Shown here: positions 17,613 through 26,815 of the stretch, in pieces
Layout of the letters: each line of letters begins with the position of its first letter
How positions within the stretch are numbered: the first letter of the stretch is position 1
Source of the DNA: Bacteroidaceae bacterium
Lineage (GTDB): Bacteria > Bacteroidota > Bacteroidia > Bacteroidales > Bacteroidaceae
NCBI GenBank assembly: GCA_902362595.1
Contig: CABIXF010000008.1
Coordinates: forward strand, 62,001 to 126,000
Reading direction: 5' to 3'
DNA length: 64,000 nucleotides
The notes under the pieces: generated by a model
Told to the model about the DNA's origin: nothing
The model's input: the letters and a program-made list of their open reading frames with translations, nothing else
Databases searched by the model: none
Program-made: the position numbers and the translations under genes

Positions 17613-18396
17613 CCGTACGACGTACGACGAAGATGCTGACTTCGTATAAAATAACAATAGGGAATGTGACAATCAGCATGGTAAACACGTCTGAGGTAGG
17701 AGTGATGATGGCAGCTATAATCATTGCGACCACCCAGGCGTGTTTTCTGTATCGTGCCATGAAGTCGGCAGAAAGAATGCCGAATCGGGCCAGTAGCCAT
17801 GTCAGAATGGGTATCTCGAATGTGATGCCCATCATCAGGCTCAGCATGTTCAGCGTGTCGATGTAAGAACTGAGCAGGATGGTGTTTTCCACTTCCTGAC
17901 TCACCTGGTAGCTGGACAGGAAACGGAACGTGAAGGGGAAAATCAGAAAATAGCTGAACAGCACTCCTGTCAGAAACAGCAGGTAACCCCAGAATACCAG
18001 CCGACGGGAATATTTCTTTTCATTCTGATATAATGCCGGCGAGATAAAATGAAACAGTTGGTAAAGAATATAAGGAGATGCCAGTAAGATGCCGGCATAG
18101 AATGACACACTCATGTGTGTTAGAAATTGTCCGGAGAGCTGGGTGTTGATGAGCTTTACCGGTAAGTTCTCTACTTCCAGTCCGGGGATATGAAGTACCT
18201 GCCCGATCCATGCGAAGAAGCGATACGTGCAGAAATTACTTTCTTTGGGAGCAAGAATCACGTCAAAAAGTTCGTCTTTGAAACAGAAGGCCAGTAGCAT
18301 GAGTAGGACAACGGCGCATGCAATATGGATAATCGTCTTGCGCAGTACATCCAGATGGTCCCAAAAGGTCATCTCTGTGGGTTGGGTTGGTTTCAC
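17593..18396 (-). CDS. tatC: Twin-arginine translocase subunit TatC
   Basis: A 267-residue inner-membrane protein with six predicted transmembrane helices. The N-terminal TFWDHLDVLRK (EMTFWDHL, equivalent to the conserved H-E-L-R region) and the central ISPALYQNEKKYSRR and TFEIPILTW segments are TatC hallmarks. It recognises the twin-arginine signal of folded exported proteins. It lies 5 bases after tatA on the same strand, forming a tatA-tatC operon. The last 20 bases overlap the 3' end of the convergent GH97 gene. Confidence 0.95.
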   Translation of the reverse strand: MKPTQPTEMTFWDHLDVLRKTIIHIACAVVLLMLLAFCFKDELFDVILAPKESNFCTYRFFAWIGQVLHIPGLEVENLPVKLINTQLSGQFLTHMSVSFYAGILLASPYILYQLFHFISPALYQNEKKYSRRLVFWGYLLFLTGVLFSYFLIFPFTFRFLSSYQVSQEVENTILLSSYIDTLNMLSLMMGITFEIPILTWLLARFGILSADFMARYRKHAWVVAMIIAAIITPTSDVFTMLIVTFPIVILYEVSIFVVRRTVRRVRN

Positions 18397-18401
18397 AGCT
18401 G

Positions 18402-18626
18402 TTATTTCTCCTTTTTCTCGTTGGATGCGACTTCTTCTTTCTTTTCGTTGGTGTCTTTCGGGTCCTCATCCATTCCGTTCATGCCATCCTTAAAGTTTTT
18501 CACTCCTTTTCCAAGGCCTTTCATCAGTTCGGGAATTTTCTTCCCGCCGAATAACAGCAGGATGATCAGTGCGATGAACAATAATTCCTGGGTCCCGATT
18601 CCCAGAAGCAATAATGTCGTATTCAT
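18402..18626 (-). CDS. tatA: Twin-arginine translocase subunit TatA/E-like
   Basis: A 74-residue protein: one N-terminal transmembrane helix (LLFIALIILLLF), the FGGKKIPELMKGLGKGVKNFK hinge and amphipathic helix (18 conserved residues), then a charged, lysine/glutamate-rich tail. This is standard TatA architecture. It polymerises to form the protein-conducting element of the Tat system, together with TatC encoded directly downstream. No tatB is seen, as is usual for minimal TatAC systems. Confidence 0.94.
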   Translation of the reverse strand: MNTTLLLLGIGTQELLFIALIILLLFGGKKIPELMKGLGKGVKNFKDGMNGMDEDPKDTNEKKEEVASNEKKEK

Positions 18627-18806
18627 GTATTTTCGTGTATAAATGAATGGTTTGCTTTCAGTTGATTCTCTTACAAAAATATGGATTGTTTTTTATATGC
18701 GCAAATGTAATGGTACAGCTATTTCTGTTTTTCCACAAAAATGATAGGATTGGGCACATTTTTATAACTCCCCTTGTGATTAGTTTCTTTTCTTATGTTA
18801 TTTTCT

Positions 18807-18890
18807 GTATTTCATAGTATGGGATTTGTATTTCACAGTGTGAAATATATATCCCACACTGTGGTTTTTGTATCCCACAGTGTGGAACAG
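18807..18890. repeat. Tandem array of four 21-bp self-complementary units
   Basis: Four consecutive 21-base units start at 18807, 18828, 18849 and 18870. Each is centred on a near-palindrome: TTTCATAGTATGGGA, TTTCACAGTGTGAAA (18831-18845), TCCCACACTGTGG (18852-18864) and TCCCACAGTGTGGA (18873-18886). The units vary, but many changes in one arm are matched in the other, as if pairing is maintained. The period is two DNA helical turns. There are no spacers, so this is not CRISPR. A related array with a different core lies at 48621-48708. Confidence 0.85.
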
Positions 18891-18930
18891 AGAAATCTCC
18901 TTGATGTTTGAAAGAAAATGCAGGGAGGAA

Positions 18931-18977
18931 TAAAAAAATCCTCCGGGAACATCAAAAAGACATTTCCCGGAGGATTT
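18931..18977 (-). terminator. Rho-independent terminator of the secreted-protein gene
   Basis: Stem 18936-18949 pairs with 18964-18977 (TTCCCGGAGGATTT). Read on the minus strand, the GC-rich stem is followed by seven T (complement of 18932-18938). It lies 24 bases after the stop of the 19001-19672 gene. Confidence 0.85.
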
Positions 18978-19000
18978 CTGCTGTTCTTATGGGGTAATAC

Positions 19001-19672
19001 TTATTTCTTTGTCAGTGATACATTGTCAATCAATGCTTTGGAGTCTTTTGTCTGAAGCTGGATGACAATTACGAAATCGCCCAGTGTGCTGTCGGATACG
19101 GGAGCTTCAGTCACTGTACCGCCTTTGTCTTCTACACCCTTGATGCTGGCAAATGCATTGACGGTTTTTGAGAAGTCGAAAGTGGCTGATACTTTTGACC
19201 ATCTGCCTGCCTTTTTGATGATGCGGCTGAAAGCTGCTGCCGACTGGTTCTTGGTAGATTCGTCATTGATGTCGAAACCTTCACGCATGATGAACAGGTT
19301 TTCAGTCTTGGCATCACGGATGAAGAAACGTACCTGTGCATTGTCTGTCAGTGCTTTCATGTCGAAAGAAAGTGTATAGACTGCTTTCTCTGCACCTTTG
19401 ATGCGCTGTCCCAGATAAGCTTTGTACCAAGAGTTGTCGGTTGTATTTTCAATCTGTACAGCGTTTCCGTGCTTTTCGTCATCGGTAACCGGACTGATAG
19501 TTGTGGCACCGTTAGTCTTGTCAAATGCAAACCAGTCTTCTGTAGAAGGAATGGATGCATAAGTCTTTTCATTATTCAACGGAGTGTCGAAGTTTCCATT
19601 CTTTACCAAATTTTGTGCGTGAACTCCCATTGCCAGGAAGGCCATTGCTGCTACTACAAAAACTTTTTTCAT
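19001..19672 (-). CDS. Secreted carbohydrate-binding-like protein of unknown function
   Basis: A 223-residue protein with a clear signal peptide (ending GVHAQ). The mature part begins NLVKNGNFDTPLNNE and has alternating beta-strand character with a late ALIDNVSLTK. This is the pattern of CBM4/9-like jelly-roll (galactose-binding-like) domains. There is no catalytic motif and no second domain. It stands alone with its own terminator and a Bacteroides-type -7 element (TATATTTG, minus strand, about 40 bases upstream). The ligand is unknown. It may be a periplasmic or surface-exposed binding protein. Confidence 0.65.
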   Translation of the reverse strand: MKKVFVVAAMAFLAMGVHAQNLVKNGNFDTPLNNEKTYASIPSTEDWFAFDKTNGATTISPVTDDEKHGNAVQIENTTDNSWYKAYLGQRIKGAEKAVYTLSFDMKALTDNAQVRFFIRDAKTENLFIMREGFDINDESTKNQSAAAFSRIIKKAGRWSKVSATFDFSKTVNAFASIKGVEDKGGTVTEAPVSDSTLGDFVIVIQLQTKDSKALIDNVSLTKK

Positions 19673-19834
19673 ATTGTTTACACGATTATTTGATTTATTG
19701 GTACAAATATAGTAAAACCTTCAAATATACAACGCGATTTTTTTGATAGTTTATAGTTTTAAAATACCCTCTAAGGTAAAAAGTTAAGAAATTTTCTTCG
19801 TATTTCTTATAATAATCAATAATGTCAGTTTAAA

Positions 19835-19880
19835 AAGCTGCTTCCAGTGGCTTTATGCAAGAATGTAAATCACTGGAAGC
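19835..19880 (-). terminator. Rho-independent terminator of the GH2 gene
   Basis: GCTTCCAGTG at 19840-19849 pairs with CACTGGAAGC at 19871-19880. On the minus strand the stem is followed by the T-rich complement of 19831-19837. It lies about 20 bases after the GH2 stop codon. Confidence 0.75.
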
Positions 19881-19901
19881 GGTGGGAATATAAATGGATT
19901 A

Positions 19902-22271
19902 TTATTTAAACTTGAGACGGAGAGTCTGCACGACTTCTGCACCTTTGTTCATCCCCTTGGCTTTGATTCGGACAACGGCCTGGCCTTTTTTGCCGTTGGA
20001 ACGTATGACGGCCAGTGCACGGCCTTTCCATAAATGATGTGTCTGGTCGAAAGTGGGGTCTACGTCTTTGATGTCTGCGTTGCCTAAGGCTTGCAAAGTG
20101 CCTGCTCCTTGTACGGAAACAGACAGAAGGTTATCGGCTATTGGGACTATATGACCGGCTTCATCGATTGCTTCTATTACCAGGAAGGAGAGGTCTTGTC
20201 CGTCGGCATGCAGTACCTCTCTGTCTGCTGTCAGACGAAGAGAGACTGGAGCACCGGCGGTAGACAAAGTGGTGGTTTCCATTACTTTTCCGTCGCGTAG
20301 ACCTTCTGCTTTCAGCACTCCCGCTTTGTAAGGCAGTGAGAAGATGGCTTTCATTTCGTTGACGGACTTTTCTGCTATCAGTTGGTTGTCCAGATAAAGG
20401 CGGACTGTGGGGTAATGGGAATAGACTTCCACTTCAATGGGTTTGTTCTCATGGCCGGGCCAGTTCCAACATTCAAATGTGGGCCAGGTAGACCAGGAGG
20501 TAGTCCGTATCTTGCCTTTGTATCCGTCGGGTTCTTTGACGGCAATGTATAGATGTTCCTTCCCGTTTTCATTCCAGAGCATGGAACGGTAATGGCTGAT
20601 GGGTTTGCGTTGGCCGGTCAGATCAATGTCTCCGCAATAGGAGGCATGCCATGGATAGAGCGGGCGATGATAGTGTTCGCCAGGCAGGTCACCATCGTAG
20701 TACCAGCGTCCGATGCCGGATTCACCGATATAATCCATGGCTGTCCACACAAAATCGCCGATGACGTATGGATGGTCTTTTACGGTTCGGAAATTTCTCC
20801 ATGCATCGTTCGGAAATGATTCTGTCTGTACCATTACTCGGGAAGGAGCACGCAGGTGGTCACTTTCTGCCTTGTGTATCATATAGTTGTAACCCACAAT
20901 GTCGTGGGCTTCAGCCAACGGGTCGTAGATTTCCCAGTCACTGTCCCAGGCCGCGAGTGCGGACGTGACCGGACGGGTAGGGTCCAGTTTCCGGCAAAGC
21001 GCAGCCAGTTTGCGGGCGGTAGTCACAATCTCTATCTTTTTGCGTTCAATGACCTCATTACCGATACTCCAACAGAAGATACTGGGATGGTTGCGGTCCC
21101 GGAGAATCATTGCTTTTAAATCGCGTTCCCACCATTCGTCGAACAAGGTGTGATAATCATAGGTATTCTTTGCCTCACGCCATCCGTCGAATGCTTCATC
21201 GATGACCAGCAATCCCACTTGGTCACAAGCATGGAGGAAAGCCTCCGAAGGTACATTGTGGGAAGTACGTACGGCATTGAATCCTGCCTGTTTCATCAGT
21301 TCTGCCTTCCGGAATTCTGCGCGGTCGTATGCGGCTGTTCCCAGTATGCCGTTGTCGTGATGCAGGCATCCGCCGTTCAGCAAGATGGATTTTCCATTCA
21401 GAAGAAGGCCTTTTTCGGCTGAATAGGTTATTGTGCGGAAGCCGAAAGTTTCGTCTGCACGGTCCAGGGTGTTCCCTTGCTCGGCTACTGTGACTTGTGC
21501 GGTATACAGGTTCGGGGATTCGGGACTCCAGGCTTTGGCTTCCGGAACCTGGAAGCGTTGTTCGGCCGTGATGTGTGCTTGGGGTTGCAGGTCATAAGTG
21601 CTCTTCTTGACTTGTCCGGCTATTTCCATGGAAACCTCGACTGTTTTGCGCTCTGCACTTTCATTCACAATTTCCGTCTTTACTATGGCTGTCTGCAAGT
21701 CGGGTGTCTGAATCTGGATGCCCCAGTCGGCTACATGGACTGGATTTTTTTCTATCCACCAGACGTTCCTGTAAATGCCCGATCCGGTGTACCATCGGCA
21801 GTTTTTCTGTTTTGAATTGTCGACACGTACCGCAAGGATATTCTTTCCGGTTTTCACATAAGGGGTGATATCGACAAAGAAAGAAGAATAGCCATAAGGA
21901 TGTCCGCCTGCACGCTGTCCGTTGACGTATACATCTGAATTCATGTACACCCCTTCAAAATAGAGTTGCAGTTTCTTTCCATTGGCTTCTTTAGGTACAT
22001 TGAACGTTTTTCGGTACCAGCCGGTTCCGGTAGGCAGATAGCCGCCGTCGTTTCCTGCCGGAGCCTCTTTGTCGAATTTTTGTTCGATGCTCCAGTCGTG
22101 TGGCAGTACCAGTTTCTTCCATGAAGCATCATCGAAGGTTTCATTTTTGGCGATTAGGGTATCACCTAACCAAAATCTCCATCCCTCATTGAATAATTGT
22201 TTCCCGGATGATGCTGAAACCGACAGTACGATTATCCACATCATTCCTAAAATAAGCAGTCGTTTTCTCAT
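19902..22271 (-). CDS. GH2 beta-galactosidase
   Basis: A 789-residue protein with a signal peptide (about 1-20), so exported. Order: sugar-binding jelly roll (LFNEGWRFWLGD onward), immunoglobulin-like domain, TIM barrel (about 290-590) and C-terminal beta domains. The acid/base lies in WSIGNEV (Glu406) and the nucleophile is probably Glu484 in VQTES. HHDNG and RTSHNVPSEAFLHACD are conserved GH2 blocks. It removes beta-linked galactose, perhaps from host glycans or plant oligosaccharides. It is monocistronic, with its own promoter-like TATCTTTG (minus strand, 22310-22303) and terminator, and is not obviously part of the N-glycan operon. Beta-glucuronidase is less likely from the length and the active-site surroundings. 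Confidence 0.88.
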   Translation of the reverse strand: MRKRLLILGMMWIIVLSVSASSGKQLFNEGWRFWLGDTLIAKNETFDDASWKKLVLPHDWSIEQKFDKEAPAGNDGGYLPTGTGWYRKTFNVPKEANGKKLQLYFEGVYMNSDVYVNGQRAGGHPYGYSSFFVDITPYVKTGKNILAVRVDNSKQKNCRWYTGSGIYRNVWWIEKNPVHVADWGIQIQTPDLQTAIVKTEIVNESAERKTVEVSMEIAGQVKKSTYDLQPQAHITAEQRFQVPEAKAWSPESPNLYTAQVTVAEQGNTLDRADETFGFRTITYSAEKGLLLNGKSILLNGGCLHHDNGILGTAAYDRAEFRKAELMKQAGFNAVRTSHNVPSEAFLHACDQVGLLVIDEAFDGWREAKNTYDYHTLFDEWWERDLKAMILRDRNHPSIFCWSIGNEVIERKKIEIVTTARKLAALCRKLDPTRPVTSALAAWDSDWEIYDPLAEAHDIVGYNYMIHKAESDHLRAPSRVMVQTESFPNDAWRNFRTVKDHPYVIGDFVWTAMDYIGESGIGRWYYDGDLPGEHYHRPLYPWHASYCGDIDLTGQRKPISHYRSMLWNENGKEHLYIAVKEPDGYKGKIRTTSWSTWPTFECWNWPGHENKPIEVEVYSHYPTVRLYLDNQLIAEKSVNEMKAIFSLPYKAGVLKAEGLRDGKVMETTTLSTAGAPVSLRLTADREVLHADGQDLSFLVIEAIDEAGHIVPIADNLLSVSVQGAGTLQALGNADIKDVDPTFDQTHHLWKGRALAVIRSNGKKGQAVVRIKAKGMNKGAEVVQTLRLKFK

Positions 22272-22499
22272 AATATTTAGTATTGTTCTTCATACGTAAT
22301 CGCAAAGATAAATAAACTGTTTGGAAATCTGGTGATATTTAATCAGTTTGAAAGGTAGATGGTGTGCAAAGTAAAAGAATATGATATAAGCTGGTCTGTC
22401 AGCTGAAATGTCAGGAAGATGTCAGTAAAGTTTTTTGGTCGTTATAGGCTACGGAATGTAGTTTTGTGATTGAAGTTAAAAAATAGATTGAAGTGGAAT

Positions 22500-23171
22500 A
22501 TGAAGGGAAATGTGCATTATGTAGGAATGCGTCGTTTTTTGATTCTGTTTGTGTTGGCTCTTGTGGCAGGCTCTCTTTTTATCACGCAGAAAAAGGAGAA
22601 AGACGAAACTCCGCTTCCCGAGAAACTGGAAAAGGTGATGCGTACCACGCGGATGAATACCTATCGGGACCCTTTTTATGGGTATGTGATACATTATCCG
22701 TCCTTTTTCGAGCAAGTTTCCAATCCGCAGGTGAAAGAAAAAGGATATTGCCAGTTCCGTTTTTGGAATGTGGAGCAGATTGTACAGACTGCGTTTGTGC
22801 TTCCCAATCTGGACAGCCTGACAGTGGCGCAGGGAATGTCTCGTTTTGCCCGGGAACTTCATGCCACTTATCAACGTGAGGAGGGTGATTGCTTTATCCT
22901 TTCAGGACCGCTTCATTTGGAAAACCGGGAGGTGGCAGGGCATCGCTTTTATGCCAAGTACGTGCAGTGTCAGAAACTATGGTTCGTGCAGATTCTCACT
23001 TATCCGGAAAACTGTGCGCAGGCGGTGACGCGGCTCATCCGGGAGATTGACCGTTGGAAAGTTTGGGAGAAAAAAAGGGAAAAGAAATTGCCTGAATCGT
23101 TTGACAGTGAGCCGCAGACTACTTCACCGTATGAAGGTCCTTGTTTCCCTTGGATATTGATTACCAACTGA
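22500..23171 (+). CDS. Membrane-anchored or exported protein of unknown function
   Basis: I do not recognise this family. The open frame starts at a TTG (22470), but ATG at 22500 or 22527 is more likely. From 22527 the protein begins MRRFLILFVLALVAGSLF, a single transmembrane anchor or uncleaved signal. The remaining 185 residues are soluble, with YGYVIHYPSFFEQ and FYAKYVQCQKLWFVQ segments and a charged, lysine-rich stretch before the C-terminus. The HYPSFF region recalls small periplasmic proteins that begin with a PSF-x-x motif, but no function follows. It stands alone, and its 3' end overlaps the broken AAA-ATPase-like gene by 11 bases. Confidence 0.65.
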   Translation: MKGNVHYVGMRRFLILFVLALVAGSLFITQKKEKDETPLPEKLEKVMRTTRMNTYRDPFYGYVIHYPSFFEQVSNPQVKEKGYCQFRFWNVEQIVQTAFVLPNLDSLTVAQGMSRFARELHATYQREEGDCFILSGPLHLENREVAGHRFYAKYVQCQKLWFVQILTYPENCAQAVTRLIREIDRWKVWEKKREKKLPESFDSEPQTTSPYEGPCFPWILITN

Positions 23172-24295
23172 TTTCGGAGAGGAACCTCGTGAATCCTTCT
23201 TCCACCTCTTTGTTGGGGAATCCCAGATAATATGCCCGAAACTCTTTGTCGTATCCCTTGATGGTGAGATATCCGCTTTGGTACAGGATGGGTACAGGGT
23301 TGGTGTGCATCGTATCTATACCTTCCAGAGAGTCGGCATCTGCCATTTCTTCAGTGAAGCGATACAGGTTATAGCGACTGTGTTTGAGCAACTCGACCAG
23401 GAAGGTAGGTGTTCCCGTTTCGAACCAGTAGCTTCCAAACCTCATTTGGGCAAAGGTATTCAGCAGACTGAAGGGGTTGTAGATGTCTTCACTTTTTTCG
23501 GTGAAGTGATATCCGTCGTACATTTCCTTGAGCGTGGCCTTGGTCTCTTTCTCCGTCATGCCGTTCTTTTCACCCAGTTCGATGATATCCTCCTTGAAGT
23601 CACGGTATAATTCTTCCTCCGTGATACCGCACAGACTGGCGAAACGGTTATTCATGGAAATGTCCATCAGGTTGTTCAGGTCGCTGAATACGCTTACCTT
23701 GCAGAATTTGGTTACTCCGGTGAGCAAGGCAAACTTGATATACTTGTCGCAGCTTTTCATTACTCCATAAAAGGCCTTCAAGGTATTGCGGTAGTCAGTC
23801 ATCAGTTCCTCGTTGCCGATGACCTGAAGCATGGGTTTGTCGTATTCATCGATTAAGGATAACCACGTTACGTCCTGTCTTTTCGGCCGCCCGCTGGATG
23901 ATACCTTGAAAACGCAGGGATAGGCTGGTTTCACTGGGACGGGTGCCATATCTTGATTCCCAACCACATAGCATATCATTGAGCATGTCATACAAGCTGT
24001 CTGGCGTATCATATTTTTGAGCGTTCAGATCCAGATGCAGAATAGGATATTCAGTCCATTCTTTTTCCAGCTTTCCCATGGAAAGTCCTTCAAACAGTTC
24101 TTTTCTCCCTTGAAAATAGGCTTCCAGCGTGGAAATAAGCAAACTCTTTCCGAACCGCCTGGGACGGCTGAGAAAATAATATTTACCACTCTCGTCAAGC
24201 TTGTAAACCAATGCGGTCTTGTCGATGTAGCAGTAGTTTCCTTTGCGGATTTCTTCAAAACTTTGTATGCCTATCGGATAATTCTTTTTCATCAT
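23161..24295 (-). pseudogene. AAA-ATPase-like / PD-(D/E)XK family gene, frameshifted and truncated
   Basis: Two overlapping frames together make one protein. The 5' part (24295 to about 23853) starts MMKKNYPIGIQSFEEIRKG and has the degenerate Walker A region SRPRRFGKSLLIST. The 3' part continues with LIDEYDKPML, the conserved Walker B-like block. At 23853-23854 an extra base (TTAATCGATG instead of TTATCGATG, minus strand) breaks the frame between VVIL and IDEYDKP. The 3' part stops about 20 residues after YYLGFPNKEVEEGF. Intact members have a further C-terminal nuclease-like domain of 100 or more residues, which is missing. A sequencing error could explain the frameshift but not the missing domain. 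Confidence 0.85.
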
Positions 24296-24410
24296 TGGCT
24301 TGAATTTACCTACCCATACATTATGGAGATATATGGAGGGGGATGTTTCTACAAATGTAATGAATTTTATTTCATGTACAAAGGATATGGTTTTTCTTCC
24401 TATTCTTGAA

Positions 24411-24428
24411 ACTACCCTACAGGGTAGT
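24411..24428. promoter_or_regulatory. Operator-like inverted repeat upstream of a TonB receptor
   Basis: ACTACCCT-AC-AGGGTAGT is an 8-bp inverted repeat with a 2-base centre, 57 bases before the receptor start codon. The tight centre suits a protein-binding site better than an RNA hairpin. The regulator is unknown. Confidence 0.45.
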
Positions 24429-24484
24429 GGAAAAGTCTCGCGAAGTATGGAACTTTGCAGCAGAAATTAAAAAGCTACTATGCA

Positions 24485-26812
24485 ATGAAGAAAATGAAAA
24501 GATTCTTGTACCTGCTTATAGGTGTTGTATTGCCTGTAAGTTTATCAGCACAAACCGTAAGTGGAAGATTGATGGATGAGAACAGCCAGCCGTTACCCTA
24601 CGCCAACGTGGTACTATTGTCGTTGCCGGATTCGGTGTTTGTGAGTGGGACCATCAGCGGGGAGGACGGTTCCTTTAAGCTGGAAGCCACATCGAAAAAA
24701 CAAATTCTAAAAATATCCACCATTGGATATAAGACGGTGTATAAACCGATAGCTCCGGCCAATCTCGGTACTGTTCAGCTCGTAGCGGATGCACAGCAGT
24801 TGGGAGAAGTCGTAGTGAAGGCCGATTTTCCGAAAACACGTGTAAAAGGGAATGCCATGGTGACGACCGTAACAGGGAGTGTGCTGGAAAAAGCCGGAAC
24901 AGGCAATGACCTGCTTGACAAAATACCAGGCTTGTCGGCTGAAGACGGCTCAGTGAATGTATTTGGAAGCGGAGCCGCGGAAATCTACATCAACGGAAGA
25001 AAAATGAGAAACAGCTCGGAACTTGACCAACTGTCGTCCGACAATATAAAGAGTGTAGAGGTACTCCGTAATCCCGGTGCCCGATACGATGCTTCGGTAA
25101 AAGCGGTTGTACGGATTATAACCAAAAAGCTACAGGGGGAAGGATTCGGCTTCAGCAACCGTGCATACTTGGGATACTAGTATGACCTTGCCCTGCTCGA
25201 CCAGTTCAATTTCAATTACCGTAAGGGAGGATTCGACCTCGGAGGAATGTTATTCGGCAGGGACAACAAGTTTGAAGAGAACAAGATGCTGACACAGAAA
25301 ACCTGTCTGGATAAAGTATGGACACAAAATTCGGATATGAAAAGTCCGTTTCATACCCAGAACATTGCAGCCATGCTTTCATTGAATTATCAGTTTAACG
25401 AAAATCAGGTAATGGGAGTAAGGTATGACTTTGACAGAAGCCCTCTGATTGAGATGCAGTTGAACATGAATACTTCGATTCATGTAGATAATACCCTGGA
25501 AGAAGAAAGTAAGAGTCACACACATTCAGTCACAACAAATAATAAGCATACGGTAAATGCTTATTATAACGGTAGTTTTAATGACTGGAATGTTGATTTG
25601 AATATAGACGGAATGTGGTTGGACAATAATAATCCCATTGTGACAGATGAATATGTCAGGCAATCGGACAAGACGGAAGTAAACAGCATTGTCCATACGC
25701 AGAGTAACAGTCAGAATGAACTTTATGCAGCCAAACTGATTGTTGATCATCCGTTATGGGGTGGCAGTTTCTCCATAGGCGGTGAATATACCTACAGTAA
25801 CCGCACAGACAGCTACGTAAACGATGAGCATGTGATATCTGACAACGAAAACAAAATCAAAGAAAACGCCGTATCTGCCTTTGCCATGTACGCACACAGC
25901 TTCGGTCAACTACAAGCAGAGGCGGGTGTGAGGTATGAGCATCTGAACTCCGATTACTATGAGTTCGGGAAAAGGATGGATGAGCAAAGCCGTAGATATG
26001 ATAATGTATTTCCTTCCATATCCCTGTCATATCCTATAGGTAAGACCCAACTAATGATAAGTTATTCAGGTAATATAGAACGACCTAGCTACAACAGGTT
26101 GTCAAGTGCAGTAATCTATGGCAATAAATATACATATGAGAGAGGGAATCCGCTTCTGTGTTCTTCGATACAGAATACCCTGTCGCTCAATACATCCTGG
26201 AAATGGTTGTATTTCAACCTGAATTACAGCCGTATTAAGGATATGCAGATACAGATAAGCAAATCCTATTCGGATGCAGATCCTTCCATTTCTCTGTTCA
26301 CGTATACCAATGTTCCAAAGGTGGACAAACTGAATGCCACTTTATCTGTATCGCCGACAATTGGTATATGGTCGCCACAATTCACAGCCATGTACAGCCA
26401 GCAATGGTTTGTGATGGACACACCGGACGGGCCAAAAAAACTCAATAATCCTATCGCATTCTTCAAGTGGGGCAATACATTTAGTTTTCCCAAGGATTTT
26501 CAGCTGAACATAGATTTGGAGACTTCCACACGAGGAGAAGACAGCAGCTGCCGTATCATTGAGCCGGGAAGTTCAGTAAATCTATCCTTATATAAAGGAT
26601 TTTGGGGTGGAAAATTGTCAGTCCAACTGCAGGCTAACGACCTCTTCAATACCTCATCTTCAGACATACTGGTGTACAGCGGTAACCGCCTTACCATACT
26701 TGCTCCAGAGTCGCGCCGCAGTTTTGGTATGACCATACGATACAAGTTCAATGCTACGAAGAGCAAATATAAGGGAACCGGAGCCGGAGACAGCCAGAAA
26801 AACCGTATGTAA
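24485..26812 (+). pseudogene. TonB-dependent outer-membrane receptor interrupted by an in-frame amber stop
   Basis: A 775-codon frame runs from ATG 24485 to 26812 with a single TAG at 25178-25180 (codon 232). Coding character is unbroken on both sides, and no base is gained or lost. Order: signal peptide (ending SLSAQ), CarboxypepD_reg-like domain (TVSGRLMDENSQPLPYANV), plug (IPGLSAEDG, EVLRNPGARYDASVKAVV) and a barrel of the OMP_b-brl_3 type (EAGVRYEHLNSDYYEF, LSYPIG, SYSGNIERPSY). Before the stop only signal, regulatory domain and plug can be made. Possible explanations are a recent nonsense mutation, suppression, or sequencing error. It resembles non-SusC receptors for peptides or metal chelates rather than a glycan importer. 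Confidence 0.85.
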
Positions 26813-26815
26813 TTT

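Larger units (their letters stand above)
18627..19000. other. 374-base intergenic region with repeat array and terminator
   Basis: This gap lies between the 3' end of the secreted-protein gene and the 5' end of tatA, both on the minus strand. It contains the four-unit palindromic array at 18807-18890 and the terminator of the upstream gene at 18931-18977. The 180 bases next to tatA are AT-rich and presumably hold its promoter. No further coding potential was seen. Confidence 0.8.

Noticed and set aside
18807..18890. CRISPR array
   Set aside because: Units are contiguous with no unique spacers, are self-complementary, and no cas genes lie near.
23846..24295. Independent 149-residue gene
   Set aside because: It is the N-terminal part of the frameshifted ATPase-like gene and continues as 23161-24012 after one-base correction.
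25247..26812. Independent 521-residue gene
   Set aside because: It is in frame with 24485-25180 and begins mid-domain; it is the rest of the same receptor after the amber stop.
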